From positions 620,001 through 684,000 of the forward strand of contig CP073759.1 in NCBI GenBank assembly GCA_018398995.1: DNA of 64,000 nt. Direction: 5' to 3'. Below the pieces are notes generated by a model, which worked only from the letters and a program-made list of their open reading frames with translations, was not told the DNA's origin and did not search any database. This stretch comes from Methylophilaceae bacterium (lineage in GTDB: Bacteria; Pseudomonadota; Gammaproteobacteria; Burkholderiales; Methylophilaceae). Positions within the stretch are counted from its first letter, which is position 1; each line of letters starts with the position of its first letter. Made by a program: the position numbers and the translations under genes. Positions 54,836 to 64,000 of the stretch are shown piece after piece.

Positions 54836-55606
54836 TTACAAAGATTCTCGCAAAAACACCCAATCATCCCCTTTTGACTGCTCCGCACTAAAATAATACC
54901 CTTCCCGATCAAACCCTTTAATCGCTTCAGGCTCGGTAATTTTGTGATCAATAATATAGCGGCTCATTAAACCGCGTGCTTTTTTGGCATAGAAGCTGAT
55001 GATTTTATATTGGTCGTTTTTAGCATCTTTGAAGATTGGGGTAATGATTCTCGCGTTGAGTTGTTTGGTTTTGATGGCTTTAAAATATTCATTAGAGGCT
55101 AGATTAATCAACACTTTATCGGCAAATGCTGGTTCTGCGATTAATGCGTTGGTGAGTTCATCACCCCAAAAATCATATAAATCGTTACCTGCTTGATTGG
55201 CTAATTTGGTGCCCATTTCTAAGCGATACGGTTGCATATAATCCAATGGTCTTAATACGCCATATAGGCCTGACAAAATGCGCAGATGTTCTTGCGCAAA
55301 CGCTAAACCAGCTTCATCTAACGTGGTGGCATCTAGCCCTGTATAGACATCGCCATTAAAAGCTAATACAGCTTGCTTGGCGTTATCTGCATTAAATGGT
55401 GTTTGCCATGATTGATAGCGGCTGAGATTAAGGCCAGCCAGTTTGTCGCTGAGGCTCATGAGCGACGCGACTTCTTGCACTGATAATGTTTTTAATTGCG
55501 TGATAAGTTTGGTTGATTGCGCCAAATAGCGAGGCTGACTCGCCTTATTGGTAACGGGCGGCGTTTCAAAATCTAAATTTTTTGCAGGTGATATAACGAA
55601 CAACAT
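54836..55606 (-). CDS. yaaA: Peroxide stress protein YaaA (DUF328)
   Basis: YaaA limits free iron and DNA damage under peroxide stress in E. coli. The 256-residue protein matches the family: [47 protein letters not shown]-like [61 protein letters not shown] and [16 protein letters not shown]. It ends directly at the repeat region, whose T-poor hairpins offer no obvious terminator. Confidence 0.95.
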   Translation of the reverse strand: MLFVISPAKNLDFETPPVTNKASQPRYLAQSTKLITQLKTLSVQEVASLMSLSDKLAGLNLSRYQSWQTPFNADNAKQAVLAFNGDVYTGLDATTLDEAGLAFAQEHLRILSGLYGVLRPLDYMQPYRLEMGTKLANQAGNDLYDFWGDELTNALIAEPAFADKVLINLASNEYFKAIKTKQLNARIITPIFKDAKNDQYKIISFYAKKARGLMSRYIIDHKITEPEAIKGFDREGYYFSAEQSKGDDWVFLRESL

Positions 55607-55807
55607 AAATAGCTAGCTTTCTGTTTGTGTGATACATCATCAAATGGATGAATCTTATTTATGATTTAAATCATACAACTGTGTGTGTTATTGAGCAATT
55701 AGTTGAATCATTAGTTCAGCAATTAAATTTGCGCTTACGCAATATTACGCATTGCGGTATTGTTTTTTATCCGTCACGATTGATTCTGGTCATCATCGAG
55801 TAAAGTA

Positions 55808-56476
55808 ATGAAGCTAATTTCAGTCAATATTTCTCAACCAGAACCCATTGAAATCAATGGCGATACGGTCTTAACAGGGATCAATAAACTGCCGCAAACT
55901 AAGCGTATTTGGTTAAATAAAATTAACCTTGTTGGCGATGGTCAAGCAGATTTAACTGTGCATGGCGGTGAGTTTCAAGCGGTTTATAGTTACCCTGTTG
56001 AGCATTATGCGCATTGGCAACAATGCTTAGCTAAGGATGCATTACCTTATGGCACTTTTGGTGAAAATTTTACTGTTTCTGGTTTATTAGAAACTGATGT
56101 TTATGTGGGTGATATGTTTAAAGTGGGCGGCGCGGTGATTCAAGCCACCATGCCCCGTATTCCTTGCTTTAAATTAGCCAATAAGCTGAATAATACCGCC
56201 ATTATCAAAGACTTTTTATGGAGTGGTTACAGCGGTTTTTATCACAAGGTGATTGAAGAAGGCGAAGTGGGCGCGGGTGATGAGATTACTTTATTAGCGC
56301 GTGAGGCAGATAGTATCAGCATTCGAGCAGCGTTGGGTCTTTATAAGCTCAACGAAGGCGATGCCAATGCATTGTCGCATGCGCTTACAATTAAGAGTTT
56401 GGCGCCCTTGTTTGTTGATGCTTTTAGCGAACGTTTGGCCAAATTAGATGCTGACGGAAAAGGAGATACAACGTAA
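55808..56476 (+). CDS. MOSC-domain protein (YiiM-like)
   Basis: MOSC proteins handle molybdenum cofactor sulfur chemistry or N-hydroxylated base reduction. The 222-residue protein has the N-terminal beta segment, VHGGEFQAVYSYPVEHYAHW, YGTFGENFTVSGLLETDVYVGD, and the key cysteine in MPRIPCFKLANKL. That Cys is the expected molybdopterin ligand in the YiiM group. It is 30 bp upstream of a MoaB/CinA-like gene. Confidence 0.9.
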   Translation: MKLISVNISQPEPIEINGDTVLTGINKLPQTKRIWLNKINLVGDGQADLTVHGGEFQAVYSYPVEHYAHWQQCLAKDALPYGTFGENFTVSGLLETDVYVGDMFKVGGAVIQATMPRIPCFKLANKLNNTAIIKDFLWSGYSGFYHKVIEEGEVGAGDEITLLAREADSISIRAALGLYKLNEGDANALSHALTIKSLAPLFVDAFSERLAKLDADGKGDTT

Positions 56477-56506
56477 TATCAGCGTTTTAATTGTTAAGCA
56501 TGTTTT

Positions 56507-57247
56507 ATGCAAAATATCGGTCTTTATATTATTGGCGATGAAATACTCTCTGGCAAACGCAAAGATGCTCATTTGAGCAAGATGATTGAATTACTCACTG
56601 CGCGTGGTTTGCAACTCAGCTGGGCACATTTTTTAGGCGATGTTCCAGATCAAATTACCCTCTTATTAGAAGCCAGCATGGCACGCGGTGATATTGCGTT
56701 TAGCTTTGGTGGCATTGGTGCTACGCCAGATGATTACACCAGACAATGTGCAGCAAAGGCGGCTGGCGTTCCGATTGAGCGACATCAAGATGCAGTTGCG
56801 AATATTGAAGCGCAATATGGCGAAAGCGCTTATCCGAAGCGGGTATTGATGGCAGACTTTCCAAAAGGTGCAGATTTAATCCCCAACCCAGTGAACCGAG
56901 TGGCTGGTTTTAGTATTAACGAGCATTACTTTGTACCTGGCTTTCCTGAAATGGGTCATCCAATGGTGGAATGGGTGCTAGACAAATACTATCAACACTT
57001 GTTTCACAAACGAGATTATATTGAAGCCTCTATTTTGGTGACAGAGGTTGGCGAGAGTGATTTAATTGATTTTATGAATGCCATGCTTGCCAAATACCCT
57101 CAATTGAAGCTATTTAGCTTACCCAAAAGCGGTCAACGCAGAACAACCGAACTGGGCATAAAAGGTGAAACTGTTTTAGTCAACCAAGCGATAATAGACT
57201 TAAAAGCAGGTATAACGGCTTTGGGTTATCCATGGCTTGATATTTAG
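56507..57247 (+). CDS. MoaB/CinA-like molybdopterin-binding domain protein
   Basis: The 246-residue protein has the MoCF_biosynth core: IGLYIIGDEILSGKRKDAHLSKM, then IAFSFGGIGATPDDYTRQCAA, and HYFVPGFPEMGHPMVEWVLDK. It lacks the C-terminal amidase domain of full CinA, so it is a stand-alone CinA-N/MoaB-like protein, often annotated as competence/damage-inducible. Molybdopterin or a nucleotide may be bound. It follows the MOSC gene and precedes the YkgJ-like gene on the same strand. Confidence 0.85.
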   Translation: MQNIGLYIIGDEILSGKRKDAHLSKMIELLTARGLQLSWAHFLGDVPDQITLLLEASMARGDIAFSFGGIGATPDDYTRQCAAKAAGVPIERHQDAVANIEAQYGESAYPKRVLMADFPKGADLIPNPVNRVAGFSINEHYFVPGFPEMGHPMVEWVLDKYYQHLFHKRDYIEASILVTEVGESDLIDFMNAMLAKYPQLKLFSLPKSGQRRTTELGIKGETVLVNQAIIDLKAGITALGYPWLDI

Positions 57248-57366
57248 TTAACTGAATTATGTGGCGCTTTCAATCACAACAATCAACACGCTTACCAATT
57301 GTTTTATCATCGTCATGCGCCAAGATATAATATTGCCTCAGCCATTAGTGAGCAACATAAAATTTT

Positions 57367-57639
57367 ATGCATTGTAGGCCAAATTGCGGCGCTTGCTGTA
57401 TTGCGCCCAGTATCAATAGTCCCATTCCTGGCATGCCGAACGGCAAGCCTGCGGGGGTGCGTTGCATACAACTCGATGCGCAGAATCGATGTCTGATTTT
57501 TGGTAAGCCTGAGCGTCCTGCTTTTTGCGCTGGCTTACAAGCGAGCATAGAAATGTGTGGTGAAGACCATTTAAAAAACCCGAAAGAACATGCCATGGTT
57601 TGGCTAAGCCAGTTAGAAATTCTGACTAAACCTTTATGA
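57367..57639 (+). CDS. YkgJ-family cysteine cluster protein
   Basis: The 90-residue protein has the motif [15 protein letters not shown], then [40 protein letters not shown], which is the conserved cysteine cluster (CxxxCxxCC ... C ... C ... C) of the YkgJ/UPF0153 family. A metal or Fe-S centre is likely but unproven. Its 3' end overlaps the convergent MFS gene by 6 bp. A clear ribosome-binding site is lacking. Confidence 0.88.
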   Translation: MHCRPNCGACCIAPSINSPIPGMPNGKPAGVRCIQLDAQNRCLIFGKPERPAFCAGLQASIEMCGEDHLKNPKEHAMVWLSQLEILTKPL

Positions 57640-58902
57640 ATATGCAGTTTCACGCATGAAAAACACGGCAATCAGGCTAATGCCCGCCATGGCTGACGTA
57701 TAAAATCCAACCCAAGCGATGCCACCTTGCATCACCAACCATTGTGAAATAGTTGGCGCAAACGAGGCGCCAAAAATACCACCTAATTGATAAGCTAAAC
57801 CAGCGCCACTATAGCGAACGGCAACAGGAAATTGCTCGGGCAAAAATGCCCCCATTGGGGCAAACGTTGCGCCCATTAAAAACAAGGCGAGCGATAAAAA
57901 AAGCGTTATGGTAATCACCGAACCGCCCATCAACGGGTTCATCGCAAACCCAGCAAACAGCGCAAGCGCACTACTGACCATCAAGACAGGGCGACGACCA
58001 AACTGATCTGATAAGCGTGCCGAAATAGGCGTCGCTAAGGTCATGAATAATACGGCGACACACAACATGATTAAAAAGTCTGGTCTTGTTATACCAAGCT
58101 CCTGCGTGCCATAACTCAAACAAAATACGGTAGCGGTATAAAATAAGTGATAACACACCACCATGGCAAACGCACCTAATAGTATTGGCTTAAGGTGGTT
58201 TTTTAATAAGGGTTTAAGTGGCATGCGATGTGTGGCTTGCTGAGCTAATGCTTGTGCAAAAATAGGCGTTTCTGCCAATTTGAATCGAACATATAAACCA
58301 ACAACAACCAGCAATGCGCTGGCAATAAAAGGTAAACGCCAGCCCCATGCCTTAAATTCTGCATCGGTCAAAAAAAAGGAAAGACCCAAAAAGGTTAAGG
58401 TTGCCAATAAAAAACCAACTGAAGGACCTAATTGCGGAAACATACCAAACCAGCCACGTTTGCCTTCTGGTGCATGTTCAGTTGCCAACAAGGCTGCACC
58501 GCCCCACTCACCCCCCAAACCAATACCTTGGCCTATTCGCAACAAACATAACAACACCGGCGCCCAAATACCGATCATCGCATAGCCTGGTAATAGGCCA
58601 ATCAGCAACGTTGAAACACCCATCACTAATAGCGAAGCAGCGAGGGTTACTTTGCGCCCAACTTTATCGCCAAAATGGCCAAACAGAATGGCGCCAAATG
58701 GCCGCGCAATAAAAGCTATGCCAAATGTGAGAAATGCATTTAAGGTTTGTACCGCAGGATCACTTGTCGGAAAAAATACTTGGCCAATAACCAAAGCAGC
58801 AGCCATTGCATAAATATAGAAATCATAAAACTCAATGGCTGTACCAATAAAGCTAGCAAAAGCAATTGTGGTAGTCGATGTTTTTTGCATGATGCTCATC
58901 AT
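57634..58902 (-). CDS. MFS transporter of the metabolite:H+ symporter (MHS) group
   Basis: The 422-residue protein has twelve hydrophobic helices. It starts in the MHS style: [24 protein letters not shown]. The MFS loop 2-3 motif is [60 protein letters not shown] is the MHS signature, and the second-half loop is [19 protein letters not shown]. Such proteins move organic acids, osmolytes or shikimate-like compounds; the substrate cannot be read here. It follows the efflux operon by about 30 bp and might be co-transcribed. Confidence 0.9.
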   Translation of the reverse strand: MMSIMQKTSTTTIAFASFIGTAIEFYDFYIYAMAAALVIGQVFFPTSDPAVQTLNAFLTFGIAFIARPFGAILFGHFGDKVGRKVTLAASLLVMGVSTLLIGLLPGYAMIGIWAPVLLCLLRIGQGIGLGGEWGGAALLATEHAPEGKRGWFGMFPQLGPSVGFLLATLTFLGLSFFLTDAEFKAWGWRLPFIASALLVVVGLYVRFKLAETPIFAQALAQQATHRMPLKPLLKNHLKPILLGAFAMVVCYHLFYTATVFCLSYGTQELGITRPDFLIMLCVAVLFMTLATPISARLSDQFGRRPVLMVSSALALFAGFAMNPLMGGSVITITLFLSLALFLMGATFAPMGAFLPEQFPVAVRYSGAGLAYQLGGIFGASFAPTISQWLVMQGGIAWVGFYTSAMAGISLIAVFFMRETAYS

Positions 58903-58935
58903 AAACCGATTTATGGGTAAATGATTAAATAGCCG

Positions 58936-60405
58936 TTATTTTGCTACTTGGTTGGTTACCACATTGTCACTGCTAGCATCTTGCGTGATACTACCTTGCC
59001 AACCACCACCCAAGGCTTTGAATACATCAACTGTTGCATTGAGTGTATTTTGTCGACTCTGTACAAAGCTTTGTGCGGCTTCAATATGACTGCGCTGCGC
59101 TTCCAATACATCTAAATAGCTCGAGTAACCTGCTTGATAGCGGTTTCTTGCAACCGCTAACATGGCTTGTGTAGTCTCTTTTTTAGAATCGGCAATGTTC
59201 TCAATCGTATGATATTGTCTTAAATTAACTAAAGCATCATTCACTTCTTTAAAGGCAGTTGACACGGCACTTATGTAGGCCTGCAAAGCTTGCTTTTGTC
59301 TTGCGCTCGCTTGGTCAACACGTGAGGATAGTATACCGCCGTTAAAAATGGGTAAATTCAAGCCGAGTCCATAAGACCAAATGCGTGATGCGGACTTCAA
59401 AATATCGCCTAGGGCAAAGCTTTCACCACCAAAACTACTCGTCAATGAAATACTAGGATATAAAGCCGCTTTTGCTGCACCCATTCTTGCATTGGCCGCA
59501 ATCATCTCTTGCTCAGCCTGTCTGACATCAGGCCGATTTTCTAACAAGGATGAGGGCACACCAACCGGCGGTATTGGCGGCATTGGCAAACTGGCTAAGC
59601 TGGCTTCATCGAGATTGACTTCTTCTAATGTCAATATATTCAACACATGTTCGGTCAATTTTCTAAGACGTATCGTCTCTTGCTCTTGTAACAATAAATC
59701 ATCACGCACTAAGGAAGCTTGCTGCACATCCAATATCGAAACAATGCCGCCCTCTTGTCTGCGTTTAGCCAACGCCAAGCTTTCTTCACTGATGCTGAGA
59801 TTTTCTCTGACATTGGTGAGTTGCGAGTCTAAACTACGCAGATTTAAATAACTATTAACCACTAAACTTTCGGTAGACAGTTTTATCATCTCTTTTGCAT
59901 ATTGAGTCGATAAAAAATTGGCTCGTGCTGCTTCTTTTGTGCGTTTAAATTTACCCCAAAAATCTAACTCAAATGATGCTCTAAACGATAAATTATAGTT
60001 TTCGCGCGGGTTCGGTCCAAATGGCGGAAAAAAACCTGTCTCCGTTACACGATTACGCACACCATCAGCGCCTAAATCAACCGTTGGTAATAAAGCAGCA
60101 CCAGCTTCACGCATTTGGGCATCCGCCTCTTCAATACGTGCAACCGCAGCTTGAATATTACTGTTGTTTTGAATGGCTTTTTCAACCAGCGCATTGAGTT
60201 GTGGATCTTGATACAAAATCCACCACGCACTGGGGATTGCATCTAACTTTGCCAGATCGCTTGGCAACGCCGTTTGCGCATCACCGTAACTATCTGGCAA
60301 AGCAAACAAATGTGGTCGCTCATCATCGATACCTAACAATGCACATCCAGATAAACCAGTTAACAAAGCGACTACCATCAACATATTCAAATATCGTTTC
60401 ATCAT
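58936..60405 (-). CDS. RND outer-membrane factor (NodT/OprM family)
   Basis: This TolC-like trimeric outer-membrane channel completes a tripartite efflux pump. The 489-residue protein has a lipoprotein signal (VALLTGLSGCALLG). It has the two OEP repeats typical of the NodT family: WWILYQDPQLNALVEKAIQNN, NIQAAVARIEEADAQMREAGA and ENRPDVRQAEQEMIAANARMG, plus the second repeat with DVLEAQRSHIEAAQSFVQSRQN. It overlaps the RND gene by 4 bp (ATGA), so coupling is expected. Confidence 0.95.
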   Translation of the reverse strand: MMKRYLNMLMVVALLTGLSGCALLGIDDERPHLFALPDSYGDAQTALPSDLAKLDAIPSAWWILYQDPQLNALVEKAIQNNSNIQAAVARIEEADAQMREAGAALLPTVDLGADGVRNRVTETGFFPPFGPNPRENYNLSFRASFELDFWGKFKRTKEAARANFLSTQYAKEMIKLSTESLVVNSYLNLRSLDSQLTNVRENLSISEESLALAKRRQEGGIVSILDVQQASLVRDDLLLQEQETIRLRKLTEHVLNILTLEEVNLDEASLASLPMPPIPPVGVPSSLLENRPDVRQAEQEMIAANARMGAAKAALYPSISLTSSFGGESFALGDILKSASRIWSYGLGLNLPIFNGGILSSRVDQASARQKQALQAYISAVSTAFKEVNDALVNLRQYHTIENIADSKKETTQAMLAVARNRYQAGYSSYLDVLEAQRSHIEAAQSFVQSRQNTLNATVDVFKALGGGWQGSITQDASSDNVVTNQVAK

Positions 60406-63400
60406 GTGCTCTTTTCTTCCGTTTCAATATGGCCATGATGACGAATGTGTTTCGTATTCGTGAGCCAGGTGAAGAACAATGGGATAAAAATAGTAGCAAT
60501 AAAGGTTGCAAGAATCATACCGCCAAACACACCCGTTCCCATTGATTGTCGAGCTGCTGCGCCAGCGCCCGTGGCAATGACCAAAGGCACAATGCCCAAT
60601 ACAAATGCCATAGAGGTCATCACAATCGGCCTAAATCTGAGTCTAGCCGCTTCTAAGGCCGCCTGACCTAATGGCATACCCTCCTCCATTTTCTGGCTGG
60701 CAAACTCAACAATTAAAATAGCATTTTTTGCAGCCAACCCAATGAGGGTAATCATGCCAATTTGAAAGTAAATATCATTAGGCATCCCCCTAAATAACAC
60801 GGCCAAGAGTGCGCCAGTTAAAGCAAAAGGAACAGCCATAATCACAGCAAGCGGCAGCGCCCATGTTTCAAACTGTGCTGCCAAGATTAAAAACACCATC
60901 ACAATAGCAAAGCCAAAAGCAAGCATTGCTGCATTGCCTGTGCGTTTTTCTTGATAAGCTTGTCCTGTCCAAGCAATTTTATAACCGTCGGGTAAACTCT
61001 CTTTTGCAATACGCTCAACAGCCTTAATCGAATCTCCTGAGCTGACACCTGGCGCACCACTACCAAATACTTTGGCTGATAACAAGCCGTTATAGCGCTC
61101 CAATTGCTCCGCTCCAACCACGTTTTTTACTATACTCAACGCAGATAGCGGAATCATATTGCCCGTTGGGCTATCTGCCGTTGGCTGGCTTCTAATATAC
61201 ACCTTACCTAAGTCTTCTGGTTGCATCCTAAATTCAGGTTCTGCTTGTAATTGCACACGATATGTACGCCCATTTTTATTGAAATCATTCACATAGAATT
61301 GACCCATCGTACTTTGTAATGTGGTGTAAATGTCGGCAATATTGACATTGAGAGAGATTGCTTTTGCTTCATCTACCTCAATTTTTAGTTGCGGAACGGT
61401 AGGCCGAAAAAAACTGTTCAAGCCAGTGAGTGAAGGCTCTTCACGCATTGCTTCGATAAAATTATTCATCACCTGTGCCAATTTAATAGGATCGGAGTCT
61501 CGTTGACTTTGCACATAGACCTCAAAGCCGCCTGCCGAACCTAAGCCCCGAATGGCTGGCGGATTGACCGCAAAGCCCATACCGTCTGGTTGCTGCATGC
61601 CAATTCCTGTTACTTTTGCCACCATATCATCTGCACTTGCAGCACGCTCATCCCAATCTTTCATTCGCACAAACATCGTGGCAGCATTGGTTTTATTGGC
61701 ACCTGTAAATAGTTCAAATCCGTTAATGGCAAACTCAGAAGCGACCGCTGTATCTTGTGCGACGATTGCACGAATATCTTCTGTTGTTTTGGTTGTCCTA
61801 CTTAATGTTGCATTATCAGGCATCACAACTACGGTAATAATATAACCTTGATCTTCTGGTGGTACTAAACTACCTGGCACAATGCGGAATAACACGACCA
61901 TAGCTAAAATAAAGCCGCCAAAGGCAATTGCGCCGATGATTTTATGGCGCAAGGTGATTGCAACAATGTCAGTATAAAAGCGCGTTAATCGGTTAAATCC
62001 ACTATTAAACTTTCTAAAAAAAGCATTTTCTTGATCATGTGATTTTTTTAAAATCAAGGCACAAAGTGCTGGGGTCAATGTTAATGCAACCACCCCTGAA
62101 ATAACCACCGCAATAGCCACCGTTATCGCAAATTGACGATATAGCTGCCCGGCTATGCCGCCTTGAAATGCAACTGGCACAAACACCGCACACAGCACCA
62201 GCACAATCGCAATCACCGCTGCAGAAACTTGTCCGATTGACTTAATAGCGGCAGGTAAAGGGTCTAAACCTTCCTCTCGCATCAGTCTTTCCGTATTCTC
62301 AAGCACCACAATCGCATCATCTACCACAATACCAATGGCTAAAATCATGGCAAACAATGTTAATAAATTGATAGAAAAACCAAATAGATAAAGACCAGCA
62401 AAAGTACCAATTAAGGAAATCGGCACTGCAATAATAGGTATAAGCGTTGCCCGCCAACTCTGCAAGAAGAGAAATACCACCAACACAACCAATACCAGGG
62501 CTTCACCAAAAGTATGCATGACCTCGTCGATAGTTGAGCTCACAAAATCACTGGTGTCGTAGGGGATAGCATATGTCATGCCTTCTGGGAAATTTTCTTG
62601 CAACTCATTTAATTTTTCTTTGATGGCTTTTGCGGTATCCAGTGCATTAGCACCACTTTGTAAGAAAACAAGAATAGCAACCCCAGTTTGACCATTTAGC
62701 GCAGAAGAAGCGTTATAAGTCTGCGCACCCAGCTCAATTCGCGCCACATCTTTCAGATACAAAATGCCATTTGGCCCATCTGCACGAATAATAATATTGC
62801 CAAATTCTGCTGGGTCAACTAAACGACCCTTTGCCGTGACGGTATAAATCAACTGCTGTGTTTTGGGGGCAGGATCTTGCCCAATTTTACCAGCAGCATA
62901 TTGATTATTTTGTGAACCAATGGCCGCCGCAATATCGCTGGTACTCACCCCTAATTGTGCCATGCGGTCTGGTCTTAACCAGATGCGCATTGCGTAATCT
63001 TGACCGCCCACAATATTTGCCGTGCCCACACCCTTAATACGTTTTAACTCATCCAACACATTCAAGGTGCCATAATTGCTCAGATACAGCCTGTCATGCT
63101 TTTCGTTGGTTGATGTCAACATAGCCGCCATCAAAATATCATTTGATTTTTTCTGAACGATTAAGCCATTTCGTCTGACTTCGTCAGGTAAACGTGGTGT
63201 GGCAATATTCACACGATTACTGACATTAAAAGTGGCTTGATCAATATCAGTACCGATATCAAATGTCGCTGTAATCACTAAAGTACCACTGGAATCTGCG
63301 CTAGAATTAAAGTACAACAGATCATCAATGCCACTCAACTGCTCTTCTATCGGCGCAGCCACCGTTTTAGAAAGTGTATCTGCGCTAGCCCCTGGATAGC

Positions 63401-63542
63401 TTGCCGTAATTTGCACTGTTGGCGGTGCAATTTCTGGGTACTGCGCTATTGGTAACTGAAAGGCCGCCGCCAAACCGGACAGCACAATAATAATCGACAG
63501 GACTGAGGCAAATATTGGCCTAGTGATAAAAAACTTGGTCAT
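60402..63542 (-). CDS. RND efflux pump inner-membrane transporter (HAE1, MexF/AcrB-like)
   Basis: This 1046-residue proton-driven pump is the central component of the tripartite system. It has the N-terminal FFITRPIFASVLSIIIVLSG, the PN1 region YPEIAPPTVQITASYPGASADT, TM4 proton-relay aspartates in AIGIVVDDAIVVLENTER, the second-half relay in LIGLAAKNAILIVEFASQKMEEG and the ARQSMGTGVFGGM motif. The sequence is closest in feel to MexF-type pumps. Drug range is not readable. Confidence 0.96.
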   Translation of the reverse strand: MTKFFITRPIFASVLSIIIVLSGLAAAFQLPIAQYPEIAPPTVQITASYPGASADTLSKTVAAPIEEQLSGIDDLLYFNSSADSSGTLVITATFDIGTDIDQATFNVSNRVNIATPRLPDEVRRNGLIVQKKSNDILMAAMLTSTNEKHDRLYLSNYGTLNVLDELKRIKGVGTANIVGGQDYAMRIWLRPDRMAQLGVSTSDIAAAIGSQNNQYAAGKIGQDPAPKTQQLIYTVTAKGRLVDPAEFGNIIIRADGPNGILYLKDVARIELGAQTYNASSALNGQTGVAILVFLQSGANALDTAKAIKEKLNELQENFPEGMTYAIPYDTSDFVSSTIDEVMHTFGEALVLVVLVVFLFLQSWRATLIPIIAVPISLIGTFAGLYLFGFSINLLTLFAMILAIGIVVDDAIVVLENTERLMREEGLDPLPAAIKSIGQVSAAVIAIVLVLCAVFVPVAFQGGIAGQLYRQFAITVAIAVVISGVVALTLTPALCALILKKSHDQENAFFRKFNSGFNRLTRFYTDIVAITLRHKIIGAIAFGGFILAMVVLFRIVPGSLVPPEDQGYIITVVVMPDNATLSRTTKTTEDIRAIVAQDTAVASEFAINGFELFTGANKTNAATMFVRMKDWDERAASADDMVAKVTGIGMQQPDGMGFAVNPPAIRGLGSAGGFEVYVQSQRDSDPIKLAQVMNNFIEAMREEPSLTGLNSFFRPTVPQLKIEVDEAKAISLNVNIADIYTTLQSTMGQFYVNDFNKNGRTYRVQLQAEPEFRMQPEDLGKVYIRSQPTADSPTGNMIPLSALSIVKNVVGAEQLERYNGLLSAKVFGSGAPGVSSGDSIKAVERIAKESLPDGYKIAWTGQAYQEKRTGNAAMLAFGFAIVMVFLILAAQFETWALPLAVIMAVPFALTGALLAVLFRGMPNDIYFQIGMITLIGLAAKNAILIVEFASQKMEEGMPLGQAALEAARLRFRPIVMTSMAFVLGIVPLVIATGAGAAARQSMGTGVFGGMILATFIATIFIPLFFTWLTNTKHIRHHGHIETEEKST

Positions 63543-63559
63543 CGTCTATTTACCTATCT

Positions 63560-64000
63560 CTAACTGACGTTGCTTGAATCAGATTGGCTGTCTATGACAG
63601 TGTTATCTTGTTGTATTGTAGGCATCACTGGGGCCCCAGGTCTCAATTTAATTAAATGATCAATGATGACCTGATCACCCACTTTCAAACCACCCAATAC
63701 AACCCAGTCTTGTCCTTGCCAACTGCCCACTTCGATAGGCGTGATAGTTGCCTTTACTTTGCCATCTTTGTCTTTCGCAGCAACAAATACAAATTTACCT
63801 TGCTCTCCAGTCATCACCGCTGTTTGCGGGATTAAAAACACCCCTTCTTTTTCACCGGTTGTGATTTTTACTCTCACAAATTGACCAGGAATGAGCTTTT
63901 TATCGGCGTTTTTAAACTCAGCCCGTAATTGCTGCGTACCCAATGCTGGATCGATATTGCTGGCCGAAAAATTGAGTGTACCCGACTCAGTATATACAGA
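63560..64000 (-). CDS. RND membrane-fusion protein, N-terminal part outside window
   Basis: The frame runs off the end of the window. The visible C-terminal part shows the MFP beta-barrel and membrane-proximal signatures: SGTLNFSASNIDPALGTQQLRAEFKN, PGQFVRVKITTGEKEGVFLIPQTAV and DWVVLGGLKVGDQVIIDHLIKLRPGAPV. This is a HlyD/AcrA-type adaptor. It leads into the RND gene 17 bp later and the outer-membrane channel gene, giving the usual MFP-RND-OMF order. An internal TTG at 63943 is not a real start. Confidence 0.92.
   Translation of the reverse strand, partial: SVYTESGTLNFSASNIDPALGTQQLRAEFKNADKKLIPGQFVRVKITTGEKEGVFLIPQTAVMTGEQGKFVFVAAKDKDGKVKATITPIEVGSWQGQDWVVLGGLKVGDQVIIDHLIKLRPGAPVMPTIQQDNTVIDSQSDSSNVS

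Noticed and set aside
57345-57671. 108-residue minus-strand frame
   Set aside because: It is antisense to the YkgJ gene, whose cysteine cluster is unmistakable.

Overview
The window is an AT-rich, gene-dense chromosomal segment of a Gram-negative bacterium, most probably a betaproteobacterium of the Methylophilaceae (Methylotenera-like). The evidence is the gene content and order: a betaproteobacterial aa3 cytochrome oxidase cluster (coxB-coxA-coxC, a tiny assembly ORF, ctaG, DUF2909, surf1, a Sco-like protein, ctaA, ctaB), the order polA / LOG / DUF2782 / thrB / BPSS1780 protein, a DUF2322 protein beside coq7, and a lytic transglycosylase behind proS. The family-level placement is an inference. 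I see no phage, insertion sequence, CRISPR array, rRNA or plasmid genes.

Layout. 1-3.1 kb: the 3' part of a TIGR02001 outer-membrane protein, a large hairpin, a secreted Sel1-repeat protein and an NhaR-type regulator without nhaA. 3.4-11.5 kb: haem A synthesis, cytochrome oxidase assembly and the oxidase itself, almost all on the minus strand, behind a promoter region with four dyad sequences including a perfect FNR-type box. 11.9-13.5 kb: two 5'-truncated genes head to head (a sensor kinase and an FxLYD-like protein), a zinc-ribbon membrane protein and tRNA-Leu(CAA). 13.6-25 kb: queA, a secreted unknown, a DUF1097 protein, lytic transglycosylase, proS, lemA with two TPM-domain genes, and dinG-arfB-tsaB-rimI-UDG/HolD-like. 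25-34.5 kb: NlpC/P60 peptidase, SelW-like protein, ctpA, coq7, DUF2322, VOC, OsmC, FKBP, dacB, bioA, an aldo/keto reductase and a conserved hypothetical gene. 34.5-37 kb: groES-groEL with a sigma-32-like promoter and a CIRCE operator. 37-50 kb: SRPBCC, EF-hand and SMP-30-like proteins, an ABC exporter, an alpha/beta hydrolase, ung, a secreted unknown, chrA, a strong small-RNA candidate, uvrD, thrB and a LOG protein. 50.5-57.6 kb: polA, a membrane hypothetical, about 800 bp of compound intergenic repeats, yaaA, and MOSC, MoaB/CinA-like and YkgJ genes. 57.6-64 kb: an MHS-type MFS transporter and a tripartite RND efflux operon whose adaptor gene runs off the end.

The genes work together most clearly in three places. 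The cox region makes haem A (CtaB then CtaA), delivers copper (Sco-like, CtaG), assists assembly (Surf1, small ORF) and builds the oxidase. TsaB and RimI share a coupled operon with a degenerate glycosylase-fold protein that may be the polymerase III psi subunit. The MFP-RND-OMF operon makes a complete envelope efflux pump. The least explained material is noncoding: the candidate sRNA at about 44859-44968 (minus), the multi-dyad cox promoter, the triplicated hairpin between groES and groEL, the compound repeat at 54041-54835, and the 98-bp hairpin at 618-715.
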